DNA of 64,000 bases from Burkholderiales bacterium (GCA_017307865.1 JAFKGE010000017.1:62001-126000); one strand, 5' to 3'; shown: positions 28,801 through 38,073, counted from the first letter of the stretch. Notes: a model not told the origin generated them from the sequence alone. Translations and numbers: made by a program.

Positions 28801-28978
28801 CGATCACCTCGGCCGAGGCGCCGGCGTAACGCACGCTCACCGTCACCACCGGCTCGTCGATCTTGGGGTATTCGCGCACCGACAGGCGCGTGTAGCTCAC
28901 CAGCCCCACCAGCAGGATCAGCAGCGACAGCACGGTGGCGAACACCGGGCGGCGAATGGACAGCTCGCTCAGTTGCAT
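25892..28978 (-). CDS. RND-family multidrug efflux permease (inner membrane)
   Basis: 1028 residues starting MQLSELSIRRPVFATVLSLL. HAE1/AcrB topology is seen: first helix, large periplasmic loop, then helices containing ALVLAIGLVVDDAIVMLENI, whose paired Asp form the proton relay, and a second half that repeats the pattern. It exports hydrophobic compounds as a trimer with the membrane-fusion protein encoded upstream (28986) and an outer-membrane channel. No outer-membrane factor gene is next to it. The start at 28978 begins the conserved domain; a longer Arg-rich extension is rejected. Confidence 0.94.
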   Translation of the reverse strand: MQLSELSIRRPVFATVLSLLILLVGLVSYTRLSVREYPKIDEPVVTVSVRYAGASAEVIESQVTKPLEDSIAGIDAVDVLTSISRPEQGQISVRFRLEKDADTAAAEVRDRVSRVRNKLPQAIDEPVIAKVEADAFPVMWLAFSSDTRSPLEINDLLNRIVKARLQTETGVADVRIYGERKYAMRVWLDADRLAAYRLTTQDVEDAIRRNNLELPAGRIESSQREFSVTSQTDLVTPAEFAAVVVKTVNGFPVRIADLGRVEEGAADERSAVRLNGRPSISAGVIRQATANPLELSKGVRELLPRLQQDLPDDVKVDIASDNSVFIDRAVKSVYATIAEAIVLVALVIFVFLRTMRASIIPIVTIPVSLIGSFGLMALAGFSINTLTLLALVLAIGLVVDDAIVMLENIYRHIEEGMAPFAAAIHGAREISFAIIAMTLTLAAVFAPLAFTPGRTGRLFVEFALALAGAVVVSGFVALTLTPMLCSKLLRHNPHPHWFDRSMERALTALANGYGRLLRRILSSWRWAVGLVMLGCAAAIAVVYPSLRQELSPLEDRGMILASINAPDGSTLAYTDRYARELAQIGERYPEFDRIFANVGNPTVSQGSVMYRAVDWSERQRSTLDIARELQPQFNRIAGVNTFAITPPSLGQGFRERPVSFVVQTSDSYANLNEVMRQLLAEVAGNPGFIAPDVDLRLSKPELRIEVDRARAADLGVGVDAVARAIETMLGGRVVTRYKRDAEQYDVIVQTAITGRSTPEDIERIQLRASKGGVDAMVPLSALVTVRESVSPRELNHFGQRRSATLTANLAPDYSLGEALGFLQQSADKVLKTGYTTDLNGISREFRSSQGALIVVFALALLFIFLVLSAQFESFVDPLVIMFSVPLSMIGALLALKWSGGSLNVYSQIGLITLVGLVTKHGILIVEFTNQLRQRGEPMLDALVHASSQRLRPILMTTGAMVLGALPLALATGAGAESRRQIGWVIVGGMSLGTLLTVFVVPTMYSLLARRRVPGAINEPVAGSVVAPH

Positions 28979-28985
28979 GGCGCGC

Positions 28986-30224
28986 TCAGCGTGCGGGCGC
29001 GGCGCCGCAGGGGCTGGGGCCGGGCGCGGTCTCGGCCCAGGCCACCGCGGCAGCGGCACTCGAAGCGGCCGGTGCCGCGGGCGCCGCGACGGCCGGGGTG
29101 TCGGCCACGCGCAGCAGCGCGCCATCGCCCTGGATGCGCTGCTGGCCGGCCGTGACCACCCGCTCGCCCTCGGCCAGGCCCTGCACGATCTCGACCAGGC
29201 CGGCCAGGCGCAGGCCGGTCTGCACGTCCACGCGCTCGCCGCGCCAGGCCGGCGTCCCCTCGGGGCCTTCGGCCTTGACCAGCCGATAGACGCTTTGCCG
29301 GCCGCCTTGCGAGACCACGGCCTGCTCCGGAATCATCAGCGCCGCGCGGTCATCGCCCAGACGCGCGGCCACGCGCGCGAACATGCCCGAGCGCAACTGC
29401 AGTCGCCGGTTGTCGATGCAGCCGCGCACGATCAGACTGCGGCCGTTGGCGTCGATCTGCGGGTCCACCGCCTGCACCACGGCGGCAAAGACGCGCTCGG
29501 GCAACGCCTCGACCTGCACGCGGGCGGTCTGGCCTGGCCGCACGCGGGCCTGCCAGCGCTCGGGCAGGCGAAAGTCGACATACATCGCGTTCATGTCTTC
29601 CAGGTTGACGATGTCGGCGCCGTCTTTCAGGTAGTCGCCGACGCTGATGTTGCGCAGCCCGGCCACGCCGTCGAAGGGCGCCAGCACCCGCAGGCGCGCG
29701 GCGGTGGCACGCGCCAGTTCGGCCTTGGCCTGGGCCACCTTGACCGCCGCCGCGCTTTCATCCAGCCCGCGCTGGCTGATGAAGCCCTGCGCCACCAGCT
29801 CGGTGTTGCGCCGGTGGTTGGCCTGCGCGATCGACAGTTCGGCCTGCGCCTGCTGCAGCTGCGCCTGCTGCAGCCGATCATCCAATTGCACCAGCAACTG
29901 GCCCCGCGCCACCTTCTGGCCGTCGCGAAAGCCGATCTGCACCACCCGGCCCGCCACCTCGGCGCGCACCACGGTGCCCTGGCGCGAACGCAGCGAGCCC
30001 ACGGCTTCCACGTCGTCGGCCACGGCCTGGCGGCGCACGGACGCCGTCTCCACCACCACGGCCGCGCGCGCCGGCGCGCCACCGGCCACACCGGACTGGG
30101 CCGCTGCGGCGCTCTTGGTGGTCGCCGTGGCCGGAGGGCGTTGCACCCACCAGGCCACGCCCAAGGCGCCTGCCAGGGCCAGGACAGCGATCAGGGATGT
30201 CGAGGTCTTCAAGTTTGGGCTCAC
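28986..30224 (-). CDS. RND efflux periplasmic adaptor (membrane-fusion protein)
   Basis: About 412 residues. The N-terminal anchor or signal (LIAVLALAGALGVAWWVQ) is followed by VRRQAVADDVEAVGSLRSRQ, the lipoyl half GTVVRAEVAGRVVQIGFRDG, an alpha-helical hairpin rich in Ala/Gln, the second lipoyl half LRVLAPFDGVAGLRNISVGD, and a beta-barrel domain. An Ala/Pro-rich tail closes it. It links the RND pump, whose gene starts seven bases downstream, to an outer-membrane channel. The start codon is uncertain: GTG at 30224 and TTG at 30212 both fit. Confidence 0.9.
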   Translation of the reverse strand: MSPNLKTSTSLIAVLALAGALGVAWWVQRPPATATTKSAAAAQSGVAGGAPARAAVVVETASVRRQAVADDVEAVGSLRSRQGTVVRAEVAGRVVQIGFRDGQKVARGQLLVQLDDRLQQAQLQQAQAELSIAQANHRRNTELVAQGFISQRGLDESAAAVKVAQAKAELARATAARLRVLAPFDGVAGLRNISVGDYLKDGADIVNLEDMNAMYVDFRLPERWQARVRPGQTARVQVEALPERVFAAVVQAVDPQIDANGRSLIVRGCIDNRRLQLRSGMFARVAARLGDDRAALMIPEQAVVSQGGRQSVYRLVKAEGPEGTPAWRGERVDVQTGLRLAGLVEIVQGLAEGERVVTAGQQRIQGDGALLRVADTPAVAAPAAPAASSAAAAVAWAETAPGPSPCGAAPAR

Positions 30225-30317
30225 GCACACCGGCGCCACCGCGGCGCCAAATCTTGCAAACTGTAGCAGCAGCCGGGCCTGCTGCCCCGGCAACGGGGCC
30301 ATCCGGCGCAGAAAAAA

Positions 30318-30755
30318 TCAGCCGCGCGGCACGCCGCGGTTGGCCAGCGCGTCGGCGCGTTCGTTGCCTTCGTGGCCGGCGTGGCCGCGCACCCAGTGCC
30401 AGGCGATGCGATGGCCACTGCCCGCCACCAGCGCATCCAGCCGCTGCCACAGGTCGACGTTCTTCACCGGCTGGCCGGTCGAAGTGCGCCAGCCCTTGGC
30501 CTTCCAGCCCGTGATCCAGCTGGTGATGCCCTGGCGCACGTACTGGCTGTCCAGGTACAGCGCCACCTCGCACGGGCGCTTGAGCGCGCTCAAGCCCTCG
30601 ATCACGGCGGTCAGCTCCATGCGGTTGTTGGTGGTCAGCTGTTCGCCGCCGCACAGCTCTTTCTCGTGGCCCGGCGAGCGCAGCAAAACCCCCCAGCCGC
30701 CGGGGCCGGGGTTGCCCTTGCAAGCGCCGTCGGTGTACATCTCAACGCGATCCAA
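30318..30755 (-). CDS. rnhA: Ribonuclease HI
   Basis: 145 residues from a TTG ([20 protein letters not shown]), chosen because AAGGAAAG lies about nine bases upstream; the ATG five codons later lacks a site. Catalytic residues are visible: Asp in YTDGACKGN, Glu in [11 protein letters not shown], Asp in LYLDSQYV and Asp in [10 protein letters not shown], with the basic handle [16 protein letters not shown]. It degrades RNA in RNA-DNA hybrids. It overlaps the methyltransferase stop by 14 bases. Confidence 0.94.
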   Translation of the reverse strand: MDRVEMYTDGACKGNPGPGGWGVLLRSPGHEKELCGGEQLTTNNRMELTAVIEGLSALKRPCEVALYLDSQYVRQGITSWITGWKAKGWRTSTGQPVKNVDLWQRLDALVAGSGHRIAWHWVRGHAGHEGNERADALANRGVPRG

Positions 30756-31518
30756 AATGACTTTCCTTGTGATGGCCGGCCGGCGTGGCGCGCCCGGCAA
30801 TGGACGCCGGCTGGCCCACGGGGGCGGCCGTCTTGCGCCAGCTTTGCCCGATCAGCAGCGGCCCGCGCACGCGCTTGACGGCGACGATGCAATACGTGGC
30901 GCCCAGGATGGGCCACCAGCGCTGCCCCAGCCGCTCCAGCCAGCCGAAGCGCGCGAGTGTACGGGCACCGCGCACGGCGGGCTGATAACAGCCGAACTCG
31001 GCCGACTCCAGCTCCAGCTCCAGCAGCTGCAGCCAGTCGCGCAGGCGCCGCGGGCCGATGAACTCGCCCACGTCGGGCAAGAACAGGCGCCCGCCCAGCC
31101 AGTGCGCGCGATACTGGCGCAGGCCCCACAGGCTGGCCGGGTTGAAGCCGGTGATGGCCACCCGCCCCTCGGGCACCAGCACGCGCTGCACCTCGCGCAG
31201 GCAGGCATGCGGGTCGGCGCTGAACTCCAGCGTGTGCGGCAGCACCACCAGGTCCAGGCTGGCCTCGCCAAACGGCAGGGCCGTGCTGTCGGTCACCAGG
31301 GCCGTGCGCGGGGCCGCCGCATCGGGCAGGGGCGGTGTCACGTTGGCCAGCCAGCGGTGCGGCATGCGGTTGGCCGCCATCGCGTCCAGCTCGGCCAGGC
31401 CCAGTTGCAGCGCGTGGTAGCCGAACACGTCGGCCAGCGCCTCGTCCAGCCGCGCGCGCTCCCAGGCCAGCACCACCTGGCCGGCGGGCGTCTGGAACCA
31501 GTCGTGCAGGTCGCTCAT
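30742..31518 (-). CDS. Class I SAM-dependent methyltransferase
   Basis: 258 residues from [14 protein letters not shown]. The central region [20 protein letters not shown] followed by [20 protein letters not shown] matches the methyltransferase type 11 fold; the first GxGxG loop is weak, so SAM binding is inferred from the later strands. In Burkholderiales such a gene often lies between rnhA and gloB, as here. No substrate can be named. It is divergent from gloB. Confidence 0.82.
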   Translation of the reverse strand: MSDLHDWFQTPAGQVVLAWERARLDEALADVFGYHALQLGLAELDAMAANRMPHRWLANVTPPLPDAAAPRTALVTDSTALPFGEASLDLVVLPHTLEFSADPHACLREVQRVLVPEGRVAITGFNPASLWGLRQYRAHWLGGRLFLPDVGEFIGPRRLRDWLQLLELELESAEFGCYQPAVRGARTLARFGWLERLGQRWWPILGATYCIVAVKRVRGPLLIGQSWRKTAAPVGQPASIAGRATPAGHHKESHFGSR

Positions 31519-31653
31519 GCCCGGGTTTGCTCCGTGGCCCCGTTGGGAAGAGGATTCTTCGGGCGTTGGAGAGGCCGGCCAGCCAGCGCATCCAGCACCA
31601 GCCACGCAGCACGGTCCAGGCCCCCGCTCGATGGTGAATAAAATCCGCTCTTC

Positions 31654-32424
31654 ATGAATCTGATCGCCCTGCCCGCCTTCGAGGACAACTACCTGTGGCT
31701 GCTGCACGACGGTGCACGTGCGTTGGTGGTCGATCCGGGCGATGCCCAGCCGGTGCAGGCGGCGCTCGACCGCCTGGGTCTGCAGTTGCAGGGCATTCTA
31801 GTCACGCACCATCACGGCGATCACACCGGCGGCGTGGCCGCCCTGCGGGCCGCCACCGGCGCGTCGGTGTACGGTCCGGCGCGCGAGCGCATTCCGGAGC
31901 CCTTCGAGCCGCTGCGCGGCGGGCAAGGGGTGACCGTGCTGGGCGTCGACTGGCAGGTGATCGATGTGCCGAGCCACACGGCCGGGCACATCGCCTACTT
32001 TGCCGCCGACGTCGACGGCGCACCGCTGCTGTTTTGCGGCGACACGCTGTTTTCGGGTGGCTGCGGGCGCCTGTTCGAGGGCACGCCGGCGCAGATGCTG
32101 GCCTCGCTCGACACGCTGGCCGCGCTGCCGGCCGCCACACGCGTGTGCTGCGCGCACGAGTACACCCTGGCCAACCTGCGGTTCGCCATTGCCGTCGAGC
32201 CCGGCAACCGGGCGCTGGCCGACTACACCCGTCGGTGCGAGCAGCGGCGCGCGCAGGGGCTGCCGACCCTGCCGTCCGACATCGGCACCGAGCGGGCCAT
32301 CAACCCCTTTCTGCGCAGCCGTCAGCCGGCGGTGGTGCAGGCCGTGCGGGCGCACACGCCGTCCGCCCACGACGAAGTGGCGGTGTTCGCCGCCCTTCGT
32401 GAATGGAAGAACACGTTCCGATGA
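31654..32424 (+). CDS. gloB: Hydroxyacylglutathione hydrolase (glyoxalase II)
   Basis: 256 residues. The metallo-beta-lactamase fold carries [10 protein letters not shown] for the binuclear metal site, later His ligands in [30 protein letters not shown] and [13 protein letters not shown], and the C-terminal GloB extension with RAINPFLRS. It hydrolyses S-lactoylglutathione to D-lactate and glutathione, finishing methylglyoxal detoxification. The upstream gap contains TAAAAT near 31634 as a possible -10. Its stop overlaps the mltD start. Confidence 0.95.
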   Translation: MNLIALPAFEDNYLWLLHDGARALVVDPGDAQPVQAALDRLGLQLQGILVTHHHGDHTGGVAALRAATGASVYGPARERIPEPFEPLRGGQGVTVLGVDWQVIDVPSHTAGHIAYFAADVDGAPLLFCGDTLFSGGCGRLFEGTPAQMLASLDTLAALPAATRVCCAHEYTLANLRFAIAVEPGNRALADYTRRCEQRRAQGLPTLPSDIGTERAINPFLRSRQPAVVQAVRAHTPSAHDEVAVFAALREWKNTFR

Positions 32425-33974
32425 AACTCCTGCATGTGCTGGCGCTGGGCGCCTGTGTCTGGCTGGCCGGCTGCGCCGCGCCTCCCAAGGAAGCCGATGG
32501 CGGCGCGGCCGGCACGCCCACGGCGGGCGCCACCCCCACCGGCCAGGCGGGCGCCATGCCCGCCGTGGCCGTGACCGAGCTGCCCAGCGGCAAGGTCGCC
32601 CCGCTGGCCGCCCCCGCCGACCTGTGGGAGCGCATCCGCCGCGGCTTTGCCATGCCCAACCTCGATACCGACCTGGTGCGCCAGCAGCAGCAGTGGTATT
32701 TGAGCCGGCCCGACTACATCGACCGCATGGTCGAGCGCTCGCGCCTGTACCTGTTTCACGTGGTCGAGGAGTTGGAGCTGCGCGGCATGCCGACCGAGCT
32801 GGCGCTGCTGCCCTACGTCGAATCGGCGTTCAACCCGCAGGCGGTGTCCAGTGCCAAGGCCGCCGGCCTGTGGCAGTTCATGCCCGGCACCGGGCGCGAC
32901 TTTCAGCTGACGCAAAACGTGCTGCGCGACGAGCGCCGCAGCGTGCTCGACTCGACCCGCGCGGCGCTGGACTACCTGCAGAAGCTGCACGACATGTTCG
33001 GCGACTGGCATCTGGCGCTGGCAGCCTACAACTGGGGCCAGGGCAACGTCGCCAAGGCCATCGAGCGCAACCGCGCCGCCGGCCTGCCCACCGGCTACCT
33101 GGACCTGAACATGCCGGCCGAGACGCGCAACTACGTGCCCAAGCTGCAGGCGGTCAAGAACATCATCGCCGACCCCAAGCTGTACGGTGAGATGCTGCCC
33201 GACATCGGCAACCACCCGTTCTTCGACACCGTCGACATCACGCGCGACATCGACGTCGAGATGGCCGCGCGCCTGGCCGGGGTGCGGCTGGAAGACTTCA
33301 AGGCGCTCAACCCCTCGCAGCGCAAGCCGATCATCTTTGCCGCCGGCACGCCCCAGATCCTGCTGCCCTGGGACAACGCCGCCGTCTTCAAGAAGAACCT
33401 GGCCGCCGCCGACCCGACCACGCTGGCCTCGTGGACGGCCTGGGTGGCCCCCAGCACCATGGCCACGCGCGAGGCGGCGCGGCAGGTGAGCATGGACGAA
33501 GGCGACCTGCGCGAACTCAATGGCGTGCCGCGCGGCATGATGATCAAGCAGGGCTCCACCCTAGTGGTGCCGCGCAACGGGAAAACCCCGTCCGCCGTGG
33601 CACCGCAGGTGGTCGACAACGCGCACCTGGCGCTGGCGCCCGAGGTGGTGTTGCGCCGCACCACCGTGCGTGCGCGCCGCGGCGACACCATCGCCCTGGT
33701 GGCCGCCCGCTACGACCTGCCGGCCGCCACCGTGGCCGGCTGGAACAAGACCCACGCCAGCGCTGCCCTGAAGCCGGGCCGGGCGGTGGTGGTGTATCTG
33801 CCGGTGCGTGCCGGTCGCGCCGCGACGGCCAGTCCGCGCGCGGGCGCCAAGGCCTCATCGCGCCATGCAACGCCGCAGCGCGCCCAGCGCCGCGCGGCGC
33901 CCGCCAAAGCCGCGCACAAGGCGACGCCGGCACGCAAGGCGGCCGGCAAGGCGACCACCAAGAAGCGCCGCTGA
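32421..33974 (+). CDS. mltD: Membrane-bound lytic murein transglycosylase, MltD type
   Basis: 517 residues. A lipoprotein signal ends in LAGC. The SLT domain, about residues 120-245, has [20 protein letters not shown] with catalytic Glu, [16 protein letters not shown] and [17 protein letters not shown]. One LysM domain is seen near residues 415-460 ([20 protein letters not shown]). The last 60 residues are very basic, Ala/Lys/Arg-rich and unusual for this family, perhaps binding cell-wall polymers. It cleaves peptidoglycan glycan strands from the outer-membrane side. The ATG overlaps the gloB stop. Confidence 0.9.
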   Translation: MKLLHVLALGACVWLAGCAAPPKEADGGAAGTPTAGATPTGQAGAMPAVAVTELPSGKVAPLAAPADLWERIRRGFAMPNLDTDLVRQQQQWYLSRPDYIDRMVERSRLYLFHVVEELELRGMPTELALLPYVESAFNPQAVSSAKAAGLWQFMPGTGRDFQLTQNVLRDERRSVLDSTRAALDYLQKLHDMFGDWHLALAAYNWGQGNVAKAIERNRAAGLPTGYLDLNMPAETRNYVPKLQAVKNIIADPKLYGEMLPDIGNHPFFDTVDITRDIDVEMAARLAGVRLEDFKALNPSQRKPIIFAAGTPQILLPWDNAAVFKKNLAAADPTTLASWTAWVAPSTMATREAARQVSMDEGDLRELNGVPRGMMIKQGSTLVVPRNGKTPSAVAPQVVDNAHLALAPEVVLRRTTVRARRGDTIALVAARYDLPAATVAGWNKTHASAALKPGRAVVVYLPVRAGRAATASPRAGAKASSRHATPQRAQRRAAPAKAAHKATPARKAAGKATTKKRR

Positions 33975-33987
33975 ACGGCGGCGCCCA

Positions 33988-35046
33988 CTACGCCCCAAAG
34001 CGCAGCTTGGCGCGCTGGGCGAATTCGTTGGTGTAAGTGGTGGCGGGCGCGGGGGCCCGCACCGGGGCCACGGCCGGAACATGCCGCGCCACCAGCTCGT
34101 GCGCGGTCGTGACGGCGGCTTCGCTGATCAGGCCGTCGGGCGAAAACGCCTCGCGCACCTTGTCCAGCGCCGACAGGTAGATCGCGCGGTCGCCCGACAT
34201 GGCGCTTTCGGGCACGGCGCGCACGATGTCGCTGGGGCCGGCCGTCTGCAGCCACTTGAGGGCGCGCACCAGGGCGTTGGCCAGGGCCTGCACGGTGTTG
34301 GGGTAGCGCACGATGAAGCCCTGCGGCGCGTACAGGCAGCCGCCCGGCATCGGCCCGCCATACAGCTGCTGCGTGCTGCGCAGCGAGCGCGCGTCGGCGA
34401 TGACGCGAATCTGCGCGCGAAACTCGAGCTGGCTGATCACCGGATCGACGCTGGCGATGGCGCCGATGCGCCCTTCCTGCAGTGCCGCCGCCGCCGCCGC
34501 CCCGGTGCCCACGCCCACCCAGCTCACCTCGTCGGCGCGCACGCCGGCGCGCGCCAGCACCAGGCGCGCAAACCACTGGGTGGCCGAATCGGCCGCCGAA
34601 ATGCCGATGCGCTGGCCGCGCAACTGGCGCGCGTCGCGAAACTCGGGCAAGGCCGGGCCGCCCACGCCCAGCACCGCCTGTGGCGCGCGCCCCAGCAGCG
34701 TGAAGGCGCGGCAGTTGATGCCGCGCTGGCGCAGGATCACCGTGTGCTCGTAGGCGCCCGCCACCAAGTCGGCGTGGCCGCTGACCATGGCCTGCTCGGC
34801 CGGGCCACCGCCGGGGTGATCCTGCAGATCGACGCTCAGGCCCTCGTCGTCGAAATAATGCAGCTGCTGGGCCAGGGTGAGCGGCAGGTAGTACAGCGTG
34901 GCCAGCCCGCCCACCGCCACCGTCACGCGCGGGCGCTCTGGCCGCGTTTGCGCGCGCAGCGCGGGGCTGGCCAGCAGCCCGAGGGCGGGCGCCGCCGCCA
35001 GCCAGCGGCGACGTTGGAGATCGGGTGAAGGGCAGGCGGTCAGCAC
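33988..35046 (-). CDS. ABC transporter substrate-binding protein, NitT/TauT type
   Basis: 352 residues with a twin-arginine-like export signal (RRRWLAAAPALGLLASPALR). The mature protein shows VGGLATLYYLPLTLAQQLHY, GGGPAEQAMVSGHADLVAGA and IGISAADSATQWFARLVLAR, the SsuA/TauA-like pattern of nitrate/sulfonate/taurine binding proteins. No permease or ATPase gene is adjacent, so it is an orphan or works with a system encoded elsewhere. The ligand is unknown. It lies alone on the minus strand, upstream of repeat copy 5. Confidence 0.85.
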   Translation of the reverse strand: MLTACPSPDLQRRRWLAAAPALGLLASPALRAQTRPERPRVTVAVGGLATLYYLPLTLAQQLHYFDDEGLSVDLQDHPGGGPAEQAMVSGHADLVAGAYEHTVILRQRGINCRAFTLLGRAPQAVLGVGGPALPEFRDARQLRGQRIGISAADSATQWFARLVLARAGVRADEVSWVGVGTGAAAAAALQEGRIGAIASVDPVISQLEFRAQIRVIADARSLRSTQQLYGGPMPGGCLYAPQGFIVRYPNTVQALANALVRALKWLQTAGPSDIVRAVPESAMSGDRAIYLSALDKVREAFSPDGLISEAAVTTAHELVARHVPAVAPVRAPAPATTYTNEFAQRAKLRFGA

Positions 35047-35183
35047 GGCACGCAGCGGTCGGCAAGGTCAACCCAGACCCTAACCAAGCCCCGGCACGTG
35101 TGCATCGGGACGTGCCCGGATGGGGTTTTCATTGATGCCGCAGGGCGGCAGATCGGCTAGGCGTCGGCGTTTCGAGTTTTTAA

Positions 35184-35243
35184 ACGAAACCGGGCCGCAG
35201 CCCCCGCCGATCAAGCGCGAGCAGCTATGTAATCAATAGTAAC
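35184..35243 (-). repeat. Dispersed ~55-bp repeat, copy 5
   Basis: On the minus strand it reads TACTATTGATT, ATAGCTGCTCGCGCTTG, GGGGGCTGCGGCC and GGTTTCG. It ends about nine bases before the recR stop codon (35253). Confidence 0.85.
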
Positions 35244-35252
35244 CGAAACGCT

Positions 35253-35843
35253 TCAACGGCGATCGACCAGGGCATGCGCGATGGTGCCCAGGTCGACGTA
35301 TTCCAGCTCGCTGCCCGCCGGCACGCCGCGCGCCAGGCGTGTCACCGTCAGCCCGCGCGCCTTCAGCGCCTGGCCGATGACGTGCGCGGTGGCCTCGCCC
35401 TCGGCGGTGAAGTTGGTGGCCAGGATCACCTCCTGCACCAGGCCGTCGCTGGCGCGCGCCAGCAATTCATGCAGGCCGATGTCCTGCGGGCCCACGCCAT
35501 CGAGTGGGCTCAGCCGCCCCATCAGCACGAAGTAGCGGCCGCGAAAGGCGGCCGTGCGCTCCAGCGCGGCCTGGTCGGCGGGGGTCTCGACCACCGCCAG
35601 TTTGCTGGCGTCGCGGCGCGGATCGAGGCAGGTGGCGCACACCTCGGCCTCGGTGAAGGTGTGGCACAGGCGGCAATGGCGCACCTGTTGCACGGCCGCA
35701 TCCAGCGCCTGCGCCAGGGCCTGCGCGCCCGGCCGGTCGTGCTGCAGCAGGTGAAAGGCCATGCGCTGCGCCGAGCGCTGGCCCACGCCGGGCAGCCGGC
35801 GCAGCGCCTGCACCAGGGTGTCGAGGCTGTGGGTGTCGCTCAA
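35253..35843 (-). CDS. recR: Recombination mediator protein RecR
   Basis: 196 residues. The N-terminal HhH region [20 protein letters not shown], a four-Cys zinc finger [16 protein letters not shown], the Toprim domain ([30 protein letters not shown]) and the C-terminal [20 protein letters not shown] all match RecR. With RecFO it loads RecA on gapped DNA. It follows ybaB and dnaX in the common dnaX-ybaB-recR order. Confidence 0.96.
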   Translation of the reverse strand: MSDTHSLDTLVQALRRLPGVGQRSAQRMAFHLLQHDRPGAQALAQALDAAVQQVRHCRLCHTFTEAEVCATCLDPRRDASKLAVVETPADQAALERTAAFRGRYFVLMGRLSPLDGVGPQDIGLHELLARASDGLVQEVILATNFTAEGEATAHVIGQALKARGLTVTRLARGVPAGSELEYVDLGTIAHALVDRR

Positions 35844-35856
35844 GGCGAAGGCGCGG

Positions 35857-36192
35857 TCAGAACGGAAACTTCATGCCGCCCGGCAGCCCCGGCATGCCCG
35901 CCGGCATCAGCTTGCCCATTTTTTCGTTGGAGACTTCCTCGGCCTTGCGTACGGCGGCGTTGAAGGCCGCGGCCACCAGGTCTTCCAGCATGTCCTTGTC
36001 GTCGGCCAGCAGGCTGGGGTCGATGGTGACGCGCTTGACGTCGTGCTTGCAGGTCATCAGCACCTTGACCATGCCGGCGCCCGACTCGCCCTCGACCTCC
36101 AGGTTGGCCAGCTCGTCCTGGGCCTTCTTCAGGTTGTCCTGCATCGCCTGGGCCTGCTTCATCAGGCCGGCCAGTTGTCCTTTGTTGAACAT
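35857..36192 (-). CDS. ybaB: YbaB/EbfC family nucleoid-associated protein
   Basis: 111 residues: [20 protein letters not shown], then [40 protein letters not shown] and a [11 protein letters not shown] tail, matching EbfC. It forms a dimeric tweezer-like DNA-binding protein. The position between dnaX and recR is conserved widely and suggests a link to recombination or replication. It is 33 bp after dnaX and 13 bp before recR. Confidence 0.95.
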   Translation of the reverse strand: MFNKGQLAGLMKQAQAMQDNLKKAQDELANLEVEGESGAGMVKVLMTCKHDVKRVTIDPSLLADDKDMLEDLVAAAFNAAVRKAEEVSNEKMGKLMPAGMPGLPGGMKFPF

Positions 36193-36225
36193 CGCTCATC
36201 CTCTACGTGGGTATTCAAGAAAGCT

Positions 36226-38073
36226 CTACAGCGGTTTGACGCTGCCGGGTACGATTTTCGCCCCAAACTCGCGCATCATTTCCTGCACGAAGGGGTCGGC
36301 CATCAGCACGGACTCGGCCGTCTTCTGGCGCTGCGTGGCGGCCAGGGCGTTGCGGCGCGCAGGACAGTCCTTGACGGCGCCCAGCTCCACCTGCAGTTGC
36401 ACGGTGTGGCCGGCCTCCGCCAGGGCCGCTTGCAGGCGCTCGCGCGCGCCCGACTGCGCCAGCGAGCCGCTTTCCACCCGCAGCGTCCAGCAGTCCGCCG
36501 TGCGCGCCACCAGTTCGGCCTGCAAGGCCAGCTCGCGCGTGAGCGCCGTCACCGCTTCGGCGGCCACCAGCTTCTGCACCAGCGCATGCCAGAAGTCGCC
36601 CTCGGCACCCGGCACCACGGTGGGCGGCGCCGGCTCGATGCCGATCGGTCGGGCCGGTGGCTCGGGTGATTGCGCCGCCTGGCGCACGGGGGTGGCGACG
36701 ACCGCGTCGAAGGGCGCCGGGGAAGCCGCCCTGGGCTCGGGCGCCGGACGGCCGGGTTCGCGCACCGGCAGGGCCTGCACCGGCGGGCCGGCCTGGGCCG
36801 TGGCGGTCGGGGTCGGCGCATGAGGAGACGGCGGCTGCTCGCCGTCGGGCGCGCGCGCCGCTGCCACGGATGCGGCGACGGGCGCCTGGGCATGCGACGC
36901 CGCCGCAGGGGCATGGGCCGCCGGCTCAGCCGCTTTCAGAGTTTTTTTTTCAGCCGTGGCGCCGGCGGCCGGGCCGGGCTTGAAGGGCAGCAGGCGCAGC
37001 AGCACCATGGTCAGGCCGACGTACTCGTCGGGCGCCAGGCCCAGCTCGGCACGGCCGTGTATGCACAGGCTGTACAGCAGCTGCGTCTCGTCGGCCGGCA
37101 TCCGCTGGGCCAGCTGGGCGGTGCGCACGGCGTCGCGGTCGGATTCGTCCACCGCCATGGTCGGCACCGCCTGCTGCACGGCCATGCGCTGCAGCACGCC
37201 GGCCATGTCCTCCAGCGTGGTGGCGGCCGACTGGCCAGCGGCGCGCAGCTGGTCGACCTGCTCGACCACGGCACGGCCGTCGCCCTGCGCCAGCGCCTCG
37301 ATCAAGCTGAACACCACGCTGCGGTCGACGCTGCCCAGCATCTGGCGCACCGCCGCTTCGTGCAGTTGGCCGGAGCCGAAGGCGATCGCCTGGTCGGTCA
37401 GGCTCAGCGCGTCGCGCATGGAGCCCCGCGCGGCGCGCGCCAGCAGGCACAGGGCGGGCGCGTCGGCACTCACCTGCTCGGCTGCCAGCACGCGCTGCAG
37501 ATGCTCCTGCACCGTCTCGGGCGCCATCGGCCGCAGGTTGAACTGCAGGCAGCGCGACAGCACCGTCACCGGCACCTTCTGCGGATCGGTGGTGGCGAGC
37601 ACGAACTTGAGGTATTCGGGCGGCTCCTCCAGCGTCTTCAACATGGCGTTGAAGGCGGTGTTCGTGAGCATGTGCACTTCGTCGATCATGAAGACCTTGA
37701 AGCGACCCTGCACCGGCTTGTAGACCGCCTGCTCCAGCAGGCCCTGCACCTCGTCCACGCCGCGGTTGCTGGCGGCGTCGAGCTCGGTGTAGTCGACGAA
37801 GCGGCCGGCGTCGATGTCGGTACAGGCCGGGCACACACCGCAGGGCGTGGCGGTGATGCCGCCCTGCCCGTCGGCGCCGGTGCAGTTGAGCGACTTGGCC
37901 AGGATGCGCGACACCGTGGTCTTGCCGACGCCGCGCGTGCCGGTGAACAGGTAGGCGTGGTGCAGCCGCTGCTGCGTCAGAGCGTTGCTGAGCGCTTGCA
38001 CCACATGCTCCTGGCCCACCAGTTCGGCAAAATTGCGAGGCCGATATTTGCGGGCCAGCACCAGATAGGACAT
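36226..38073 (-). CDS. dnaX: DNA polymerase III subunits tau and gamma
   Basis: 615 residues (tau form). Domains I-III: Walker A GTRGVGKTT at residues 45-53, zinc ligands Cys64, Cys78, Cys81 and Cys84, Walker B FKVFMIDEVHML, and the collar region to about residue 370. A Pro/Ala-rich linker (about 378-480) leads to the tau-specific C-terminal domain. It is the clamp-loader ATPase and the bridge between polymerases. At residue 375 the mRNA has GAAAAAAAAACT, a run of nine A. Both alternative frames end within a few codons, so a gamma-like form is expected. Confidence 0.95.
   Translation of the reverse strand: MSYLVLARKYRPRNFAELVGQEHVVQALSNALTQQRLHHAYLFTGTRGVGKTTVSRILAKSLNCTGADGQGGITATPCGVCPACTDIDAGRFVDYTELDAASNRGVDEVQGLLEQAVYKPVQGRFKVFMIDEVHMLTNTAFNAMLKTLEEPPEYLKFVLATTDPQKVPVTVLSRCLQFNLRPMAPETVQEHLQRVLAAEQVSADAPALCLLARAARGSMRDALSLTDQAIAFGSGQLHEAAVRQMLGSVDRSVVFSLIEALAQGDGRAVVEQVDQLRAAGQSAATTLEDMAGVLQRMAVQQAVPTMAVDESDRDAVRTAQLAQRMPADETQLLYSLCIHGRAELGLAPDEYVGLTMVLLRLLPFKPGPAAGATAEKKTLKAAEPAAHAPAAASHAQAPVAASVAAARAPDGEQPPSPHAPTPTATAQAGPPVQALPVREPGRPAPEPRAASPAPFDAVVATPVRQAAQSPEPPARPIGIEPAPPTVVPGAEGDFWHALVQKLVAAEAVTALTRELALQAELVARTADCWTLRVESGSLAQSGARERLQAALAEAGHTVQLQVELGAVKDCPARRNALAATQRQKTAESVLMADPFVQEMMREFGAKIVPGSVKPL
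36942..36951 (-). promoter_or_regulatory. Slippery A9 run in dnaX, candidate frameshift/slippage site
   Basis: Minus strand G followed by nine A, codons Glu375-Lys-Lys-Thr. In the -1 frame the next codons give Asn-Ser-Glu-Ser-Gly then TGA; in the +1 frame Leu then TGA. The position matches the domain III/IV border where E. coli and Thermus make gamma. Confidence 0.65.

Noticed and set aside
25706-29155. A 1149-codon open frame opposite the RND permease
   Set aside because: Shadow frame of a high-GC gene; low-complexity composition and no recognisable domain.
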